Assembly: GCF_900618535.1 (NCBI RefSeq)
Contig: NZ_UYJA01000006.1
Coordinates: 62,001-126,000, forward strand
Source: Pseudomonas bubulae
Lineage (GTDB): Bacteria; Pseudomonadota; Gammaproteobacteria; Pseudomonadales; Pseudomonadaceae
Direction of reading: 5' to 3'
Length of the DNA: 64,000 nucleotides
This document shows, one piece after another, positions 25,594 to 34,557 of the stretch; position 1 is the first letter of the stretch, and the number at the start of each line of letters is the position of its first letter. The translations under genes and the position numbers were made by a program. The notes beneath the pieces are model-generated. The model searched no databases, was not told where the DNA came from, and saw nothing but the letters and a program-made list of their open reading frames with translations.

Positions 25594-27378
25594 ATGGCAG
25601 ATGCACTTCCGGATAACGTTCCGGCCAAAGCAGGCGCAGGCGGCAAACCGCTGTTTGGCCTGACCTTTCTCGACAATCTGGGCGACATGACCATGCTGCG
25701 TCAGGTCGGCCTGATGGTCGGTCTGGCGGCGAGCGTGGCGATCGGCTTTGCCGTGGTGCTGTGGTCCCAGCAACCCGATTACCGGCCGCTGTACGGCAGC
25801 CTGGCCGGTATGGATGCCAAGCAGGTCATGGAAACCCTGGCCGCTGCAGACATTGCCTACACCGTTGAACCCAATTCCGGCGCCTTGCTGGTCAAGGCCG
25901 ATGACGTTTCTCGTGCCCGCCTCAAGCTGGCCGCTGCAGGCGTAACCCCTACAGACGGCAATATCGGTTTCGAGATTCTCGACAAGGACCAGGGCCTGGG
26001 CACCAGCCAGTTCATGGAGGCCACACGCTATCGTCGTGGCCTTGAAGGTGAGTTGGCGCGGACCATTTCCAGCCTCAACAACGTCAAGGGTGCGCGGGTT
26101 CACCTGGCCATCCCGAAAAGCTCGGTGTTTGTCCGCGATGAGCGCAAGCCCAGCGCTTCGGTACTGGTAGAACTGTACTCGGGCCGCTCGCTGGAGCCTG
26201 GGCAGGTGCTGGCGATCGTCAACCTGGTGGCTACCAGCGTGCCCGAGTTGAGCAAGTCGCAGATCACCGTGGTCGACCAAAAAGGCAATCTGCTGTCGGA
26301 TCAGGGTGAAAATTCCGAGCTGACCATGGCCGGCAAGCAGTTCGACTACAGTCGCCGCATGGAAGGCATGCTTACCCAGCGCGTGCACAACATTCTGCAG
26401 CCGGTGCTGGGCAATGACCGCTACAAGGCCGAAGTGTCGGCCGATGTTGATTTCAGCGCGGTCGAGTCCACCTCCGAGCAGTTCAACCCCGACCAGCCAG
26501 CCCTGCGCAGCGAGCAATCGACCAGTGAGCAGCGCACCGCCAGCAACGGCCCGCAAGGCGTGCCGGGGGCCCTGAGCAATCAACCGCCGAGCCCGGCCAG
26601 CGCACCGCAGCAAACCGGCCAGGGAGCTGCTGGCGGGGCGGGCATGATCCAGCCGGGCCAGCCGTTGCTTGATGCCAACGGCCAGCAAATCATGGATCCG
26701 GGCACCGGCCAGCCAATGCTGGCGCCGTACCCGGCCGACAAACGTTCGCAGTCGACCCGCAACTTCGAGCTTGACCGCTCCATCAGCCACACCAAACAGC
26801 AGCAGGGCAGGGTCAATCGCCTGTCGGTGGCGGTGGTGATCGACGACAAGATCAGCGTCAACCCGGCCAACGGTGAAATCACCCAGGTGCCATGGACCAC
26901 CGATCAGCTGGCGCGCTTTACCCGTCTGGTGCAGGACGCCGTGGGCTTCGATGCCAGCCGTGGCGACAGCGTCAGCGTGATCAACGTGCCGTTCTCCACT
27001 GAGCGTGGTGAAGTGATCGCCGATATCCCGTTCTATTCCCAGCCCTGGTTCTGGGATGTGGTCAAGCAAGTGCTCGGCGTGCTGTTCATTCTGGTGCTGG
27101 TGTTCGGTGTGTTGCGCCCGGTGCTCAACAACATCACCGGTCACGGCCGCAACAAGCAGGTGGCCGGTATTGGCAGTGATGCCGAGATGGGCGGCCTGGG
27201 CGGTCTGGATGGCGAGCTGGCCAACGACCGTGTCAGCCTTGGCGGCCCGCAAAGCATCATGTTGCCAAGCCCCAGCGAAGGCTATGACGCGCAGTTGAAT
27301 GCAATCAAGAGTCTGGTCGCAGAAGATCCGGGCCGTGTGGCCCAGGTAGTAAAAGAGTGGATCAATGCCGATGAGTGA
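25594..27378 (+). CDS. fliF: MS-ring protein FliF
   Basis: Inner-membrane ring that founds the basal body; 594 residues. Two transmembrane helices bracket the periplasmic part: one near residues 35-52 (VGLMVGLAASVAIGFAVVLW), the other near 488-508 (VVKQVLGVLFILVLVFGVLR). The periplasmic ring-building motifs include the segment from GLEGELARTISSL through VKGARVHLAIP. The C-terminal tail (EDPGRVAQVVKEWINADE) is the FliG-binding peptide. The stop overlaps the fliG start by eight bases. Confidence 0.97.
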   Translation: MADALPDNVPAKAGAGGKPLFGLTFLDNLGDMTMLRQVGLMVGLAASVAIGFAVVLWSQQPDYRPLYGSLAGMDAKQVMETLAAADIAYTVEPNSGALLVKADDVSRARLKLAAAGVTPTDGNIGFEILDKDQGLGTSQFMEATRYRRGLEGELARTISSLNNVKGARVHLAIPKSSVFVRDERKPSASVLVELYSGRSLEPGQVLAIVNLVATSVPELSKSQITVVDQKGNLLSDQGENSELTMAGKQFDYSRRMEGMLTQRVHNILQPVLGNDRYKAEVSADVDFSAVESTSEQFNPDQPALRSEQSTSEQRTASNGPQGVPGALSNQPPSPASAPQQTGQGAAGGAGMIQPGQPLLDANGQQIMDPGTGQPMLAPYPADKRSQSTRNFELDRSISHTKQQQGRVNRLSVAVVIDDKISVNPANGEITQVPWTTDQLARFTRLVQDAVGFDASRGDSVSVINVPFSTERGEVIADIPFYSQPWFWDVVKQVLGVLFILVLVFGVLRPVLNNITGHGRNKQVAGIGSDAEMGGLGGLDGELANDRVSLGGPQSIMLPSPSEGYDAQLNAIKSLVAEDPGRVAQVVKEWINADE

Positions 27379-28393
27379 TAACCGCGCCGCCGCCAACGCC
27401 AAGTTGACCCGGGTCGACAAGGCCGCCATTTTGCTCCTGTCGCTGGGCGAATCCGATGCCGCCCAGGTGCTGCGCCATATGGGCCCCAAGGAGGTCCAGC
27501 GGGTGGGTGTGGCGATGGCGCAGATGCGCAACGTGCACCGCGAGCAGGTCGAGCAGGTGATGAGCGAATTCGTCGAGATCGTCGGCGACCAGACCAGCCT
27601 CGGCGTGGGCTCGGACAGCTACATCCGCAAAATGCTCACCTCGGCCCTGGGCGAAGACAAGGCCAACGGCCTGATCGACCGCATCCTGCTGGGTGGCAAC
27701 ACCAGCGGCCTGGATAGCCTCAAGTGGATGGAACCGCGTGCCGTTGCCGATGTGATCCGCTTTGAGCACCCGCAAATCCAGGCCATTGTGGTGGCTTACC
27801 TCGACCCTGACCAGGCGGGTGAAGTGCTCGGCCACTTTGACCAGAAGGCGCGCCTCGACATCATCCTGCGGGTCTCGTCGCTCAACACCGTGCAACCGGC
27901 GGCGCTCAAGGAGCTTAACCAGATCCTCGAGAAGCAGTTCTCCGGCAACTCCAACGCGGCGCGTACCTCCCTGGGTGGGGTCAAGCGCGCGGCCGATATC
28001 ATGAACTTCCTCGACAGCTCGATGGAAGCGCAGTTGATGGACTCGATCCGGGATATCGACGAAGACCTTTCGGGTCAGATCGAAGACCTCATGTTCGTGT
28101 TCAACAACCTGGCCGATGTCGACGACCGCGGTATCCAGGCGTTGCTCCGGGAAGTGTCCTCTGACGTACTGGTACTGGCGCTCAAGGGCTCCGACGAGAA
28201 CGTGCAGGAAAAGATCTTCAAGAACATGTCCAAGCGTGCCGCCGAATTGCTGCGCGACGATCTGGAAGCCAAAGGCCCGGTGCGCGTCAGCGATGTCGAG
28301 ACTGCGCAGAAGGAAATCCTCACCATCGCCCGCCGTATGGCCGAAGCCGGAGAAATTGCTCTCGGCGGGAAGGGCGGCGAAGAGATGATCTAA
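27371..28393 (+). CDS. fliG: Flagellar motor switch protein FliG
   Basis: Rotor protein that receives torque from the stators and switches with FliM/FliN; 340 residues. The N-terminal FliF-binding domain (LTRVDKAAILLLSLGESDAA), the middle EHPQ motif (RFEHPQIQAIVV) and the charged C-terminal torque helix (SDENVQEKIFKNMSKRAAEL, then LRDDLEAKGPVRVSDVE) are complete. I chose ATG 27371 (MSDNRAAANAKL) over the ATG at 27365 by comparison with Pseudomonas FliG. Confidence 0.97.
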   Translation: MSDNRAAANAKLTRVDKAAILLLSLGESDAAQVLRHMGPKEVQRVGVAMAQMRNVHREQVEQVMSEFVEIVGDQTSLGVGSDSYIRKMLTSALGEDKANGLIDRILLGGNTSGLDSLKWMEPRAVADVIRFEHPQIQAIVVAYLDPDQAGEVLGHFDQKARLDIILRVSSLNTVQPAALKELNQILEKQFSGNSNAARTSLGGVKRAADIMNFLDSSMEAQLMDSIRDIDEDLSGQIEDLMFVFNNLADVDDRGIQALLREVSSDVLVLALKGSDENVQEKIFKNMSKRAAELLRDDLEAKGPVRVSDVETAQKEILTIARRMAEAGEIALGGKGGEEMI

Positions 28394-29152
28394 GTGAGCA
28401 GCGGCGAAACCCCCGGTGATGTAATCCGTGCCAAGGATGTCGGTGCTTTTGATGTCTGGGGTCTGCCCAGCTTCGATCCGTGGCGCGAGCCCGAAGCAGA
28501 GCCCGAACCCGAGCCGGTTGAAGAACTGACCGAGATGGAAGAGGTGCCGCTGGAAGAAGTCCAGCCGTTGACCCTTGAAGAGCTCGAAAGCATTCGCCAG
28601 GAGGCTTACAACGAAGGCTTCGCCACGGGTGAGAAAGAAGGTTTTCATAGCACCCAGCTCAAGGTTCGCCAGGAAGCCGAAGTGGCCCTGACGGCCAAGG
28701 TTGCCAGCCTCGAGCGCTTGATGGGCAGCCTGCTGGCACCGCTTGCCGAGCAGGATCAGCAGCTTGAGAAAGCCATGATCGGGCTGGTTGAGCACATGAC
28801 CCGGCAAGTGATCCAGCGCGAGCTGAAAACCGATTCGAGCCAGATCGGGCAAGTGCTGCGCGAGGGTTTGAAGCTGTTGCCGATGGGCGCCGAGAATATT
28901 CGCCTGTTTATCAATCCGCAGGACTTTGACCAGATCAAGGCCCTGCGTGAGCGTCATGACGAGCAATGGCGGATTGTCGAAGACGACAGCCTGCAACCGG
29001 GAGGCTGTCGCATTGAAACCGAGCACAGCCGCATCGATGCCAGTATCGAAACACGGATCAAGCAGGCCATGAGCCAGTTGCTTGACCAGCTCCACGAACA
29101 GGTACTGCACCCGGCGGCGCCTGATATCGACATCGATCTTGATGCACCTTAA
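28394..29152 (+). CDS. fliH: Flagellar export ATPase regulator FliH
   Basis: Binds and regulates the FliI ATPase and docks it to the switch complex; 252 residues. An acidic Glu/Pro-rich N-terminal segment (about 30-65) is followed by a long helix with glycine-spaced repeats (EAYNEGFATGEKEGFHS), typical of FliH/YscL, and the C-terminal domain. The GTG start directly abuts the fliG stop, and the 3' end overlaps fliI by 11 bases. Confidence 0.92.
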   Translation: MSSGETPGDVIRAKDVGAFDVWGLPSFDPWREPEAEPEPEPVEELTEMEEVPLEEVQPLTLEELESIRQEAYNEGFATGEKEGFHSTQLKVRQEAEVALTAKVASLERLMGSLLAPLAEQDQQLEKAMIGLVEHMTRQVIQRELKTDSSQIGQVLREGLKLLPMGAENIRLFINPQDFDQIKALRERHDEQWRIVEDDSLQPGGCRIETEHSRIDASIETRIKQAMSQLLDQLHEQVLHPAAPDIDIDLDAP

Positions 29153-30500
29153 GCGCACCAGTTTTGCCAAGCGCCTGGGCAGCTACGCTCCGGCGGTGTC
29201 CTTGCCGGTGCAGCCGGTGGTTGAAGGGCGCCTGCTGCGCATGGTCGGTCTGACCCTGGAGGCCGAAGGCCTGCGCGCGGCCATGGGCAGCCGTTGCCTG
29301 GTGATCAACGACGACAGCTTTCACCCGGTAGAAGTCGAAGCTGAGGTGATGGGCTTTAGTGGCAGTAAAATTTTTCTGATGCCCGTAGGCAGTGTCGCCG
29401 GCATTGCGCCGGGCGCCCGAGTGGTGCCGCTGGCCGATAATGGTCGCCTGCCGATGGGCATGAGCATGCTCGGGCGGGTGCTCGATGGCGCCGGCCGTGC
29501 GCTGGACGGCAAGGGGCCGATGAAGGCCGAAGACTGGGTGCCGCTGGACGGCCCCACCATCAACCCGCTCAAGCGCGACCCCATCAGCGTGCCGCTGGAC
29601 GTGGGCATTCGCAGCATCAACGGTTTATTGACGGTGGGTCGCGGCCAGCGTCTGGGCCTGTTTGCCGGTACAGGGGTGGGCAAGAGTGTGTTGCTGGGCA
29701 TGATGACCCGCTTTACCGAGGCCGACATAATCGTGGTGGGCCTTATCGGCGAGCGGGGCCGTGAGGTAAAGGAATTTATCGAACATATCCTGGGTGCCGA
29801 AGGCATCAAGCGCTCGGTGGTGGTGGCATCGCCTGCCGATGATGCGCCCTTGATGCGTTTGCGCGCGGCGATGTATTGCACGCGGATTGCCGAATATTTT
29901 CGCGACAAGGGCAAGAACGTCCTGTTGCTGATGGACTCCCTGACCCGATTCGCCCAGGCCCAGCGGGAAATCGCCCTGGCCATTGGCGAGCCGCCCGCGA
30001 CCAAGGGCTATCCGCCGTCGGTGTTTGCCAAGCTGCCCAAGCTGGTGGAGCGCGCCGGCAACGCCGAGGCCGGGGGTGGTTCGATCACCGCGTTTTACAC
30101 CGTGCTGTCTGAAGGGGATGACCAGCAGGACCCGATTGCCGATTCGGCGCGGGGCGTGCTCGACGGTCATATTGTGTTATCCCGTCGATTGGCCGAAGAG
30201 GGCCATTACCCGGCCATCGATATTGAAGCATCCATCAGCCGGGTCATGCCCTCGGTGGTCAGTGAAGAGCATATGCGCCGCGCCCAGCAGTTCAAGCAGC
30301 TGTGGTCGCGCTTCCAGCAGGCGCGGGACTTGATCAGCGTGGGCGCCTATGTGCCGGGCGGCGATCGCGAGACCGATACCGCCATTGCCCTGCAACCGGC
30401 GATGGTGGGGTATCTGCGCCAGGGGTTGAACGACAATATCAGCCTGGCCGAGAGCGGCGCTCATCTGGGCAGTATCTTCGCCCCGGCAGCCGGAGGTTAA
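29142..30500 (+). CDS. fliI: Flagellar export ATPase FliI
   Basis: Hexameric ATPase of the flagellar type III export system; 452 residues. The Walker A motif lies in LGLFAGTGVGKSVLLGMMTR, Walker B in NVLLLMDSLTRFAQAQREIA, and the catalytic Glu in LIGERGREVKEF. I chose ATG 29142 (MHLKRTSFAKRLGSY) since it gives the normal family N-terminus; an upstream in-frame ATG at 29082 lies deep within fliH. Confidence 0.97.
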   Translation: MHLKRTSFAKRLGSYAPAVSLPVQPVVEGRLLRMVGLTLEAEGLRAAMGSRCLVINDDSFHPVEVEAEVMGFSGSKIFLMPVGSVAGIAPGARVVPLADNGRLPMGMSMLGRVLDGAGRALDGKGPMKAEDWVPLDGPTINPLKRDPISVPLDVGIRSINGLLTVGRGQRLGLFAGTGVGKSVLLGMMTRFTEADIIVVGLIGERGREVKEFIEHILGAEGIKRSVVVASPADDAPLMRLRAAMYCTRIAEYFRDKGKNVLLLMDSLTRFAQAQREIALAIGEPPATKGYPPSVFAKLPKLVERAGNAEAGGGSITAFYTVLSEGDDQQDPIADSARGVLDGHIVLSRRLAEEGHYPAIDIEASISRVMPSVVSEEHMRRAQQFKQLWSRFQQARDLISVGAYVPGGDRETDTAIALQPAMVGYLRQGLNDNISLAESGAHLGSIFAPAAGG

Positions 30501-30506
30501 TCGACC

Positions 30507-30959
30507 ATGGCCAGTGACAACAGGGCTTCGCGTCTGGCGCCGGTGGTGGACATGGCGGAAAAGACCGAGAAGGCTGCGGCCCAGCGTCTGGGTCACTTCC
30601 AGGGGCAGGTCAACCTGGCCAACAGCAAACTGGGTGATCTGGAAAACTTCCGCGGGGAATACCAGGCGCAATGGGTAGACCGCGGCAGCCAGGGAGTCAC
30701 GGGCCAATGGCTGCGTAACTATCAGTACTTCCTCGGCCAGTTGGAAACCGCCGTTGGCCAGCAGCGTCAAAGCCTGGTGTGGCATCAGAACAATCTCGAC
30801 AAGGCCCGCGAGACCTGGCAACAGGCCTATGCCCGGGTTGAGGGGCTGCGCAAACTGGTACAGCGCTACGCCGACGAAGCGCGCCAGCTGGAAGACAAGC
30901 GCGAGCAAAAGCTGATGGACGAACTGTCCCAGCGCTTGCCGCGCAAAGACGTGTACTGA
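30507..30959 (+). CDS. fliJ: Flagellar export protein FliJ
   Basis: Small coiled-coil protein, 150 residues, that acts as the central stalk of the FliI ring and escorts chaperones. It is almost wholly helical with many Gln and charged residues (HNNLDKARETWQQ-like spacing and YADEARQLEDKREQKLMDEL). It follows fliI by six bases and ends the fliE operon. Confidence 0.93.
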   Translation: MASDNRASRLAPVVDMAEKTEKAAAQRLGHFQGQVNLANSKLGDLENFRGEYQAQWVDRGSQGVTGQWLRNYQYFLGQLETAVGQQRQSLVWHQNNLDKARETWQQAYARVEGLRKLVQRYADEARQLEDKREQKLMDELSQRLPRKDVY

Positions 30960-30978
30960 TCGCGTACGTCCTCTGCAT

Positions 30979-30998
30979 CCCGTAGCAGCTGCTACGGG
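30979..30998. repeat. Perfect 20-bp palindrome after fliJ
   Basis: CCCGTAGCAGCTGCTACGGG is its own reverse complement. It lies 20 bp after fliJ in the 105-bp gap before hsbA. It may stabilise or end the fliE-fliJ transcript. It resembles a second family of short repeats that also appears at 34.4 kb and 61.4 kb. Confidence 0.7.
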
Positions 30999-31064
30999 TA
31001 TTGGCCTGCGGCGGTGCTCACAGAAGCGTCTATAGTTGCACTGACTATCTCGGGAGCAATTCAC

Positions 31065-31370
31065 ATGGCAGTGACATCTGAAGTCTCGGCAGATGGCAGT
31101 AAGCTGACGATCGCCATCAAGGGCCGGTTCGACTTTGCCAAGCACCAGGAATTTCGTGACGCTTACGAAGAACTCAGCCCCGCGCCCGCCTGCGTAGTGG
31201 TGGATTTGAAGGATGCCACCTATCTCGACAGCTCGGCCCTGGGCATGCTGCTGCTGTTGCGTGAGCATGTCGGCGGTGATGATTCTGACATTCGCGTGGT
31301 CAACAGCAGCCCGGATGTGCGCAAGATTCTGGGCGTTTCCAATTTCGACAAGTTGTTCGATATCAATTGA
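31065..31370 (+). CDS. hsbA: Anti-sigma-factor antagonist HsbA-like (STAS domain)
   Basis: Single STAS domain of 101 residues with the phosphorylatable Ser in TYLDSSALGMLLLL. In P. aeruginosa HsbA binds the anti-sigma factor FlgM when unphosphorylated, freeing FliA, and acts with a diguanylate cyclase when phosphorylated; the kinase/phosphatase is HsbR. Here it is followed at once by the hsbR-like gene and then hptB, the same functional trio. CGGGAG precedes the ATG. Confidence 0.85.
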   Translation: MAVTSEVSADGSKLTIAIKGRFDFAKHQEFRDAYEELSPAPACVVVDLKDATYLDSSALGMLLLLREHVGGDDSDIRVVNSSPDVRKILGVSNFDKLFDIN

Positions 31371-31378
31371 GCGGCTCG

Positions 31379-32716
31379 ATGCAGCGCCTGCGCAGGCTGC
31401 AGCAAACGATAGTGCAGCAGCGCGACCAGATCGCCCGGCACAACGACTACTTGCTTAACGAACAGCGGGTGGCCAAGGCTGTGTTTGACCGGGTGGCGCA
31501 CTCAGGCTGTCTCGATGCCCCCAATATCCGTTATCTGCAATCGCCCTATGCCTTGTTCAATGGCGATTTGCTGTTGGCCGCCTATACGCCCTCAGGCGAT
31601 ACCCATCTGCTGCTCGCCGACTTTACCGGCCACGGTTTGCCTGCGGCGATTGGTGCCATGCCTCTGGCCGAGGTGTTCTACAGCATGACGGCCAAGGGCT
31701 ACGGGTTGGCGGAAATACTCAGGGAAATGAACGCCAAGCTTAAACGTATCCTCCCTGTCGACATGTTCTGTTGCGCCGCGTTGCTGTGTGTGAGCGCCCA
31801 GCGGCGCTGCGTCGAAGTCTGGAATGGCGGTATGCCCGATGGCTATTTGCAAGCGGCACTCAGCGGTCAGCGCACGGCACTGACCTCGCAGCACTTGCCG
31901 TTGGGTGTCTTGCGCGCCGAAGTGTTTGACCATGCCACCCAGGTGTTGCCGATGCTGCCCGGTGATCAGGTGTTTTTACTGACCGACGGTGTGATCGATA
32001 CCTGTGGCCCCAATCAGCAATTGTTCGGGGTTGAGCGCCTGGAGCGGGTGCTGGATGCCAATCGGCATCCGTTGCAACTGATTGCCGAGGTCGAACAGGC
32101 TTTGCGGGATTTTCAGGGGCAGGCCCGGGATGATGTGAGCATGGTGCAGATCACTTCACAGCTGCCGGCTTTTTTGGGGGTGCCGGCGATTGTCTACTCC
32201 GACAGTGGCCAATGCAGCCCGCGGGACTGGTCGGCCAGCTTCGAGTTTCGGGCGCCCAGCCTGCAGCAGTTCAATCCACTGCCTTACGTGTTGCAATTGC
32301 TCATGGAAGTCCACGGGCTGCGCGCCCAGGGGCCGGTGATTCATGCGGTGCTTGCCGAGCTTTACAGTAATGCCCTGGAGCACGGGGTGTTGGGCCTCGA
32401 TTCACGGCTCAAGCGCGATACAGGGGGCTTTGCCCATTACTATCAGCAGCGCAAGGAGCGTCTGGCAACGCTCAAGTACGGGTTTGTGCGGTTCTCGTTG
32501 CAAGTCGAGCCGATCGGCGAAAGCGGTCGCCTGCTGATCCAGGTAGAAGACAGTGGTGCGGGTTTTGATGTTGCCAGGGTGATGGCCAGGCCACTGGATT
32601 TAGACCGTCTGTCGGGACGCGGGGTGAGCCTGGTGCGTCAGCTCTGCCCTGCAGCACGTTGGGCACCTGATGGTCGTAGCGCGACCGTGGAGTTTTCGTG
32701 GGGGGGTCTGGCATAA
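31379..32716 (+). CDS. hsbR: HsbR-like phosphatase/kinase lacking a receiver domain
   Basis: SpoIIE/PP2C-type phosphatase domain (about 45-260; LLLADFTGHGLPAAIGAMPL and DQVFLLTDGVIDTCG) joined to a C-terminal HATPase_c serine kinase domain (VLAELYSNALEHGVLGLDS, VEDSGAGFDV, LSGRGVSLVRQLC). This is the output half of HsbR, which sets the phosphorylation of HsbA. P. aeruginosa HsbR has an N-terminal receiver domain of about 120 residues; here only the short coiled-coil linker remains (445 residues from ATG 31379, or 449 from a TTG at 31367 overlapping the hsbA stop). The hsbA gene ends right before it, leaving no room for a receiver. Confidence 0.88.
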   Translation: MQRLRRLQQTIVQQRDQIARHNDYLLNEQRVAKAVFDRVAHSGCLDAPNIRYLQSPYALFNGDLLLAAYTPSGDTHLLLADFTGHGLPAAIGAMPLAEVFYSMTAKGYGLAEILREMNAKLKRILPVDMFCCAALLCVSAQRRCVEVWNGGMPDGYLQAALSGQRTALTSQHLPLGVLRAEVFDHATQVLPMLPGDQVFLLTDGVIDTCGPNQQLFGVERLERVLDANRHPLQLIAEVEQALRDFQGQARDDVSMVQITSQLPAFLGVPAIVYSDSGQCSPRDWSASFEFRAPSLQQFNPLPYVLQLLMEVHGLRAQGPVIHAVLAELYSNALEHGVLGLDSRLKRDTGGFAHYYQQRKERLATLKYGFVRFSLQVEPIGESGRLLIQVEDSGAGFDVARVMARPLDLDRLSGRGVSLVRQLCPAARWAPDGRSATVEFSWGGLA

Positions 32717-32746
32717 TCCGCTCATTCTTGATCAAGGAGTGAGCAA

Positions 32747-33109
32747 GTGTCTGACATTCATATGGACCCGAAAGTGGTCAATGCGTTGCGAGACGTGATG
32801 GAGGGAGGGTTTGCCGACCTGCTGGACACCTTCCTCTCCGACTCCGAAGAGCGTCTTGGCCAACTGCACAACGCCCGCGAGGCTTGCGACCTGACGCTGG
32901 TTGCCCATAGTTTCAAAGGCAGCAGCAGCAATATGGGTGCCATTCGCTTGGCACATTTGTGTGGCCTGCTTGAAGAGCGTGCGCAAAAGAAGCAACTGGC
33001 CGAGATCCAGGAGCTGGTGATCAAAATCGACGATGAATACCAGATGGTCCGGCGCCTGTATCGCGCCGAGCGCCAGCGTTCGGTGTCGCCGCATTTTGTA
33101 TCCCGCTGA
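32747..33109 (+). CDS. hptB: Histidine phosphotransfer protein HptB-like
   Basis: Single Hpt domain of 120 residues with the phospho-accepting His in AHSFKGSSSNMGA. In P. aeruginosa HptB collects phosphate from several hybrid kinases and passes it to the HsbR receiver. The GTG start has AAGGAG eight bases upstream. Since the adjacent HsbR lacks a receiver, this HptB must act on another partner or be idle in this branch. Confidence 0.88.
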   Translation: MSDIHMDPKVVNALRDVMEGGFADLLDTFLSDSEERLGQLHNAREACDLTLVAHSFKGSSSNMGAIRLAHLCGLLEERAQKKQLAEIQELVIKIDDEYQMVRRLYRAERQRSVSPHFVSR

Positions 33110-33123
33110 CTGTGCACTAAAGC

Positions 33124-33139
33124 TGGCCCGAACCTTGCT
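33124..33139 (+). promoter_or_regulatory. Sigma-54 promoter of fliK
   Basis: TGGCCCGAACCTTGCT has GG-N10-GC and matches TGGCACG-N4-TTGCT at all but one defined position. It lies 15 bp after hptB and 50 bp before fliK, so fliK has its own class II/III promoter. Confidence 0.8.
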
Positions 33140-33188
33140 GTGACTCTCTGACCTGTACCCATGCCAGCCGTACAGTGGAGAGCCGTTA

Positions 33189-34373
33189 ATGCCCGTTGCT
33201 GCCCAAACCCTGCTTCTGACACCTGCCGCCGCAGCCCCTAAAGCCTCGGCGAGCAGTCCTGTGCAGCCTGCCAAGGCTGATGCGCAGCCTTTTGCAAAGG
33301 TCTATGCCCAGGCAGCCGACCCGGCGCCAGCCGTTGCCGGTAGCGGCAACCCCTTGCCTGCCGGCAAGACGGAAGACGCAGTCAGCACTGATCAGGATGA
33401 CAGTACTGACAAGCCGGGCGATGACGTGGCAACGGCCGATCCGCTGGCCACGCAGCCGGTGGTGCCAGTGCCGGTGCCGGCTGTTGAGGCTGCGCCGCCC
33501 GCGCAACCGGCCACCCCTGAGGTGCAAGTGGCACAACTGGCGGCCCAGGCACCGCCACCGCTGGCGGCCGACGACGACACCTTCGATCCTCAAGCCGATC
33601 CTCTGGACGCAATGCCTGCCGTGCGCCTGGCGATGGAGCAGGGCGGGCATGTTTCGGCCAGTAGCCAGTCCCCGGTCAAAACTCCATCAAGCGACGCGGC
33701 TCCTGCCGCAGCCCAGGGGCAGGCCAGCGGGATAGCCATGCTGGTCGATGATAAAAGCGATGACTCGACCACAGGTGAAGGGGGCGAGAAATCCTTTAAA
33801 GGCCTGGTCGATGAGGGTCTCAAGGACCTGAAAAGCGCCTCCAGCGATACCCGTGTGGATGACTTCGCCAACCGCCTGGCGGCGCTGACCCAGGCGGCGG
33901 TGCCGAAAACTACCAATGCGCTGCCGGTCAACCAGCCGTTGGCCATGCATCAGAGCGGCTGGTCCGAAGAAGTTGTAAACCGCGTGATGTACCTCTCCAG
34001 CGCCAACCTCAAATCAGCCGATATCCAGCTGGAGCCTGCCGAGCTGGGGCGTCTGGATATTCGGGTGAATATTGCGGCTGACCAGTCGGCGCAGGTCAAC
34101 TTTGTGAGTGGCCACGCCGGTGTGCGTGAGGCGCTGGACAGTCAGATGCACCGCTTGCGCGAAATGCTCGCTCAGCAGGGCATGGGCCAGGTGGACGTCA
34201 ACGTGTCGGATCAGCAGCGCAACTGGCAAGGCCAGCAGGGCCAGGAGCAACAGGCCCGTAGCGGTGGCGGTGGCCAGCGACTGGACAACCTTGTTGATGA
34301 CGAACCAGTGGAAGTGGCTGCGGTTGCGCCAAGCGTGGTGCTGGGCTCCAGCGCGGTGGATTACTACGCGTAA
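33189..34373 (+). CDS. fliK: Hook-length control protein FliK
   Basis: Exported molecular ruler that sets hook length and switches export specificity through FlhB; 394 residues. The N-terminal two thirds is a low-complexity Ala/Pro/Thr/Gln-rich ruler, and the C-terminal Flg_hook domain is clear (ADIQLEPAELGRLDIRVNIA and FVSGHAGVREALDSQMHRLR), followed by a Gln-rich tail. It is monocistronic in appearance, between two sigma-54 promoters. Confidence 0.93.
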   Translation: MPVAAQTLLLTPAAAAPKASASSPVQPAKADAQPFAKVYAQAADPAPAVAGSGNPLPAGKTEDAVSTDQDDSTDKPGDDVATADPLATQPVVPVPVPAVEAAPPAQPATPEVQVAQLAAQAPPPLAADDDTFDPQADPLDAMPAVRLAMEQGGHVSASSQSPVKTPSSDAAPAAAQGQASGIAMLVDDKSDDSTTGEGGEKSFKGLVDEGLKDLKSASSDTRVDDFANRLAALTQAAVPKTTNALPVNQPLAMHQSGWSEEVVNRVMYLSSANLKSADIQLEPAELGRLDIRVNIAADQSAQVNFVSGHAGVREALDSQMHRLREMLAQQGMGQVDVNVSDQQRNWQGQQGQEQQARSGGGGQRLDNLVDDEPVEVAAVAPSVVLGSSAVDYYA

Positions 34374-34423
34374 GCGCTAGCACTAAAACACCTGTAGATA
34401 CTCTGTTGCAGGTCAAGCCCTAT

Positions 34424-34452
34424 TGTGGGAGCGAGCCTTCGCCAGCTGCTAC
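34424..34452. repeat. Chimeric half-REP between fliK and fliL
   Basis: TGTGGGAGCGAGCCT, a left arm of the common REP, runs into CAGCTGCTACGC, part of the other repeat family seen at 30.98 kb. No complementary right arm is present, so it is a degenerate or recombined copy. Confidence 0.5.
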
Positions 34453-34492
34453 GCAATTTGAATTGGCGTGAAGCCTTCGATCCCTCCACTTC

Positions 34493-34508
34493 TGGCATAA
34501 CACTTGCT
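34493..34508 (+). promoter_or_regulatory. Sigma-54 promoter of fliLMNOPQR-flhB
   Basis: TGGCATAACACTTGCT has GG-N10-GC with TTGCT intact and one mismatch in the -24 block. It lies 50 bp before fliL, as expected for a FleQ-dependent operon. Confidence 0.82.
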
Positions 34509-34557
34509 CTGCCTACCCTCGGCACCTGTGAAAACCGAAAAGTGACGGATTATTGGC

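Noticed and set aside
25144..27531. 795-codon open frame on the minus strand opposite fliE and fliF
   Set aside because: It is antisense to two clear genes, shows no family pattern, and arises from the high GC third positions of the sense strand.
27362..29170. 602-codon open frame opposite fliG and fliH
   Set aside because: Antisense shadow with His/Gln-rich low-complexity translation; sense genes are certain.
32706..32725. TGGCATAATCCGCTC as a sigma-54 promoter of hptB
   Set aside because: GG and GC are eight bases apart, so the spacing is wrong.
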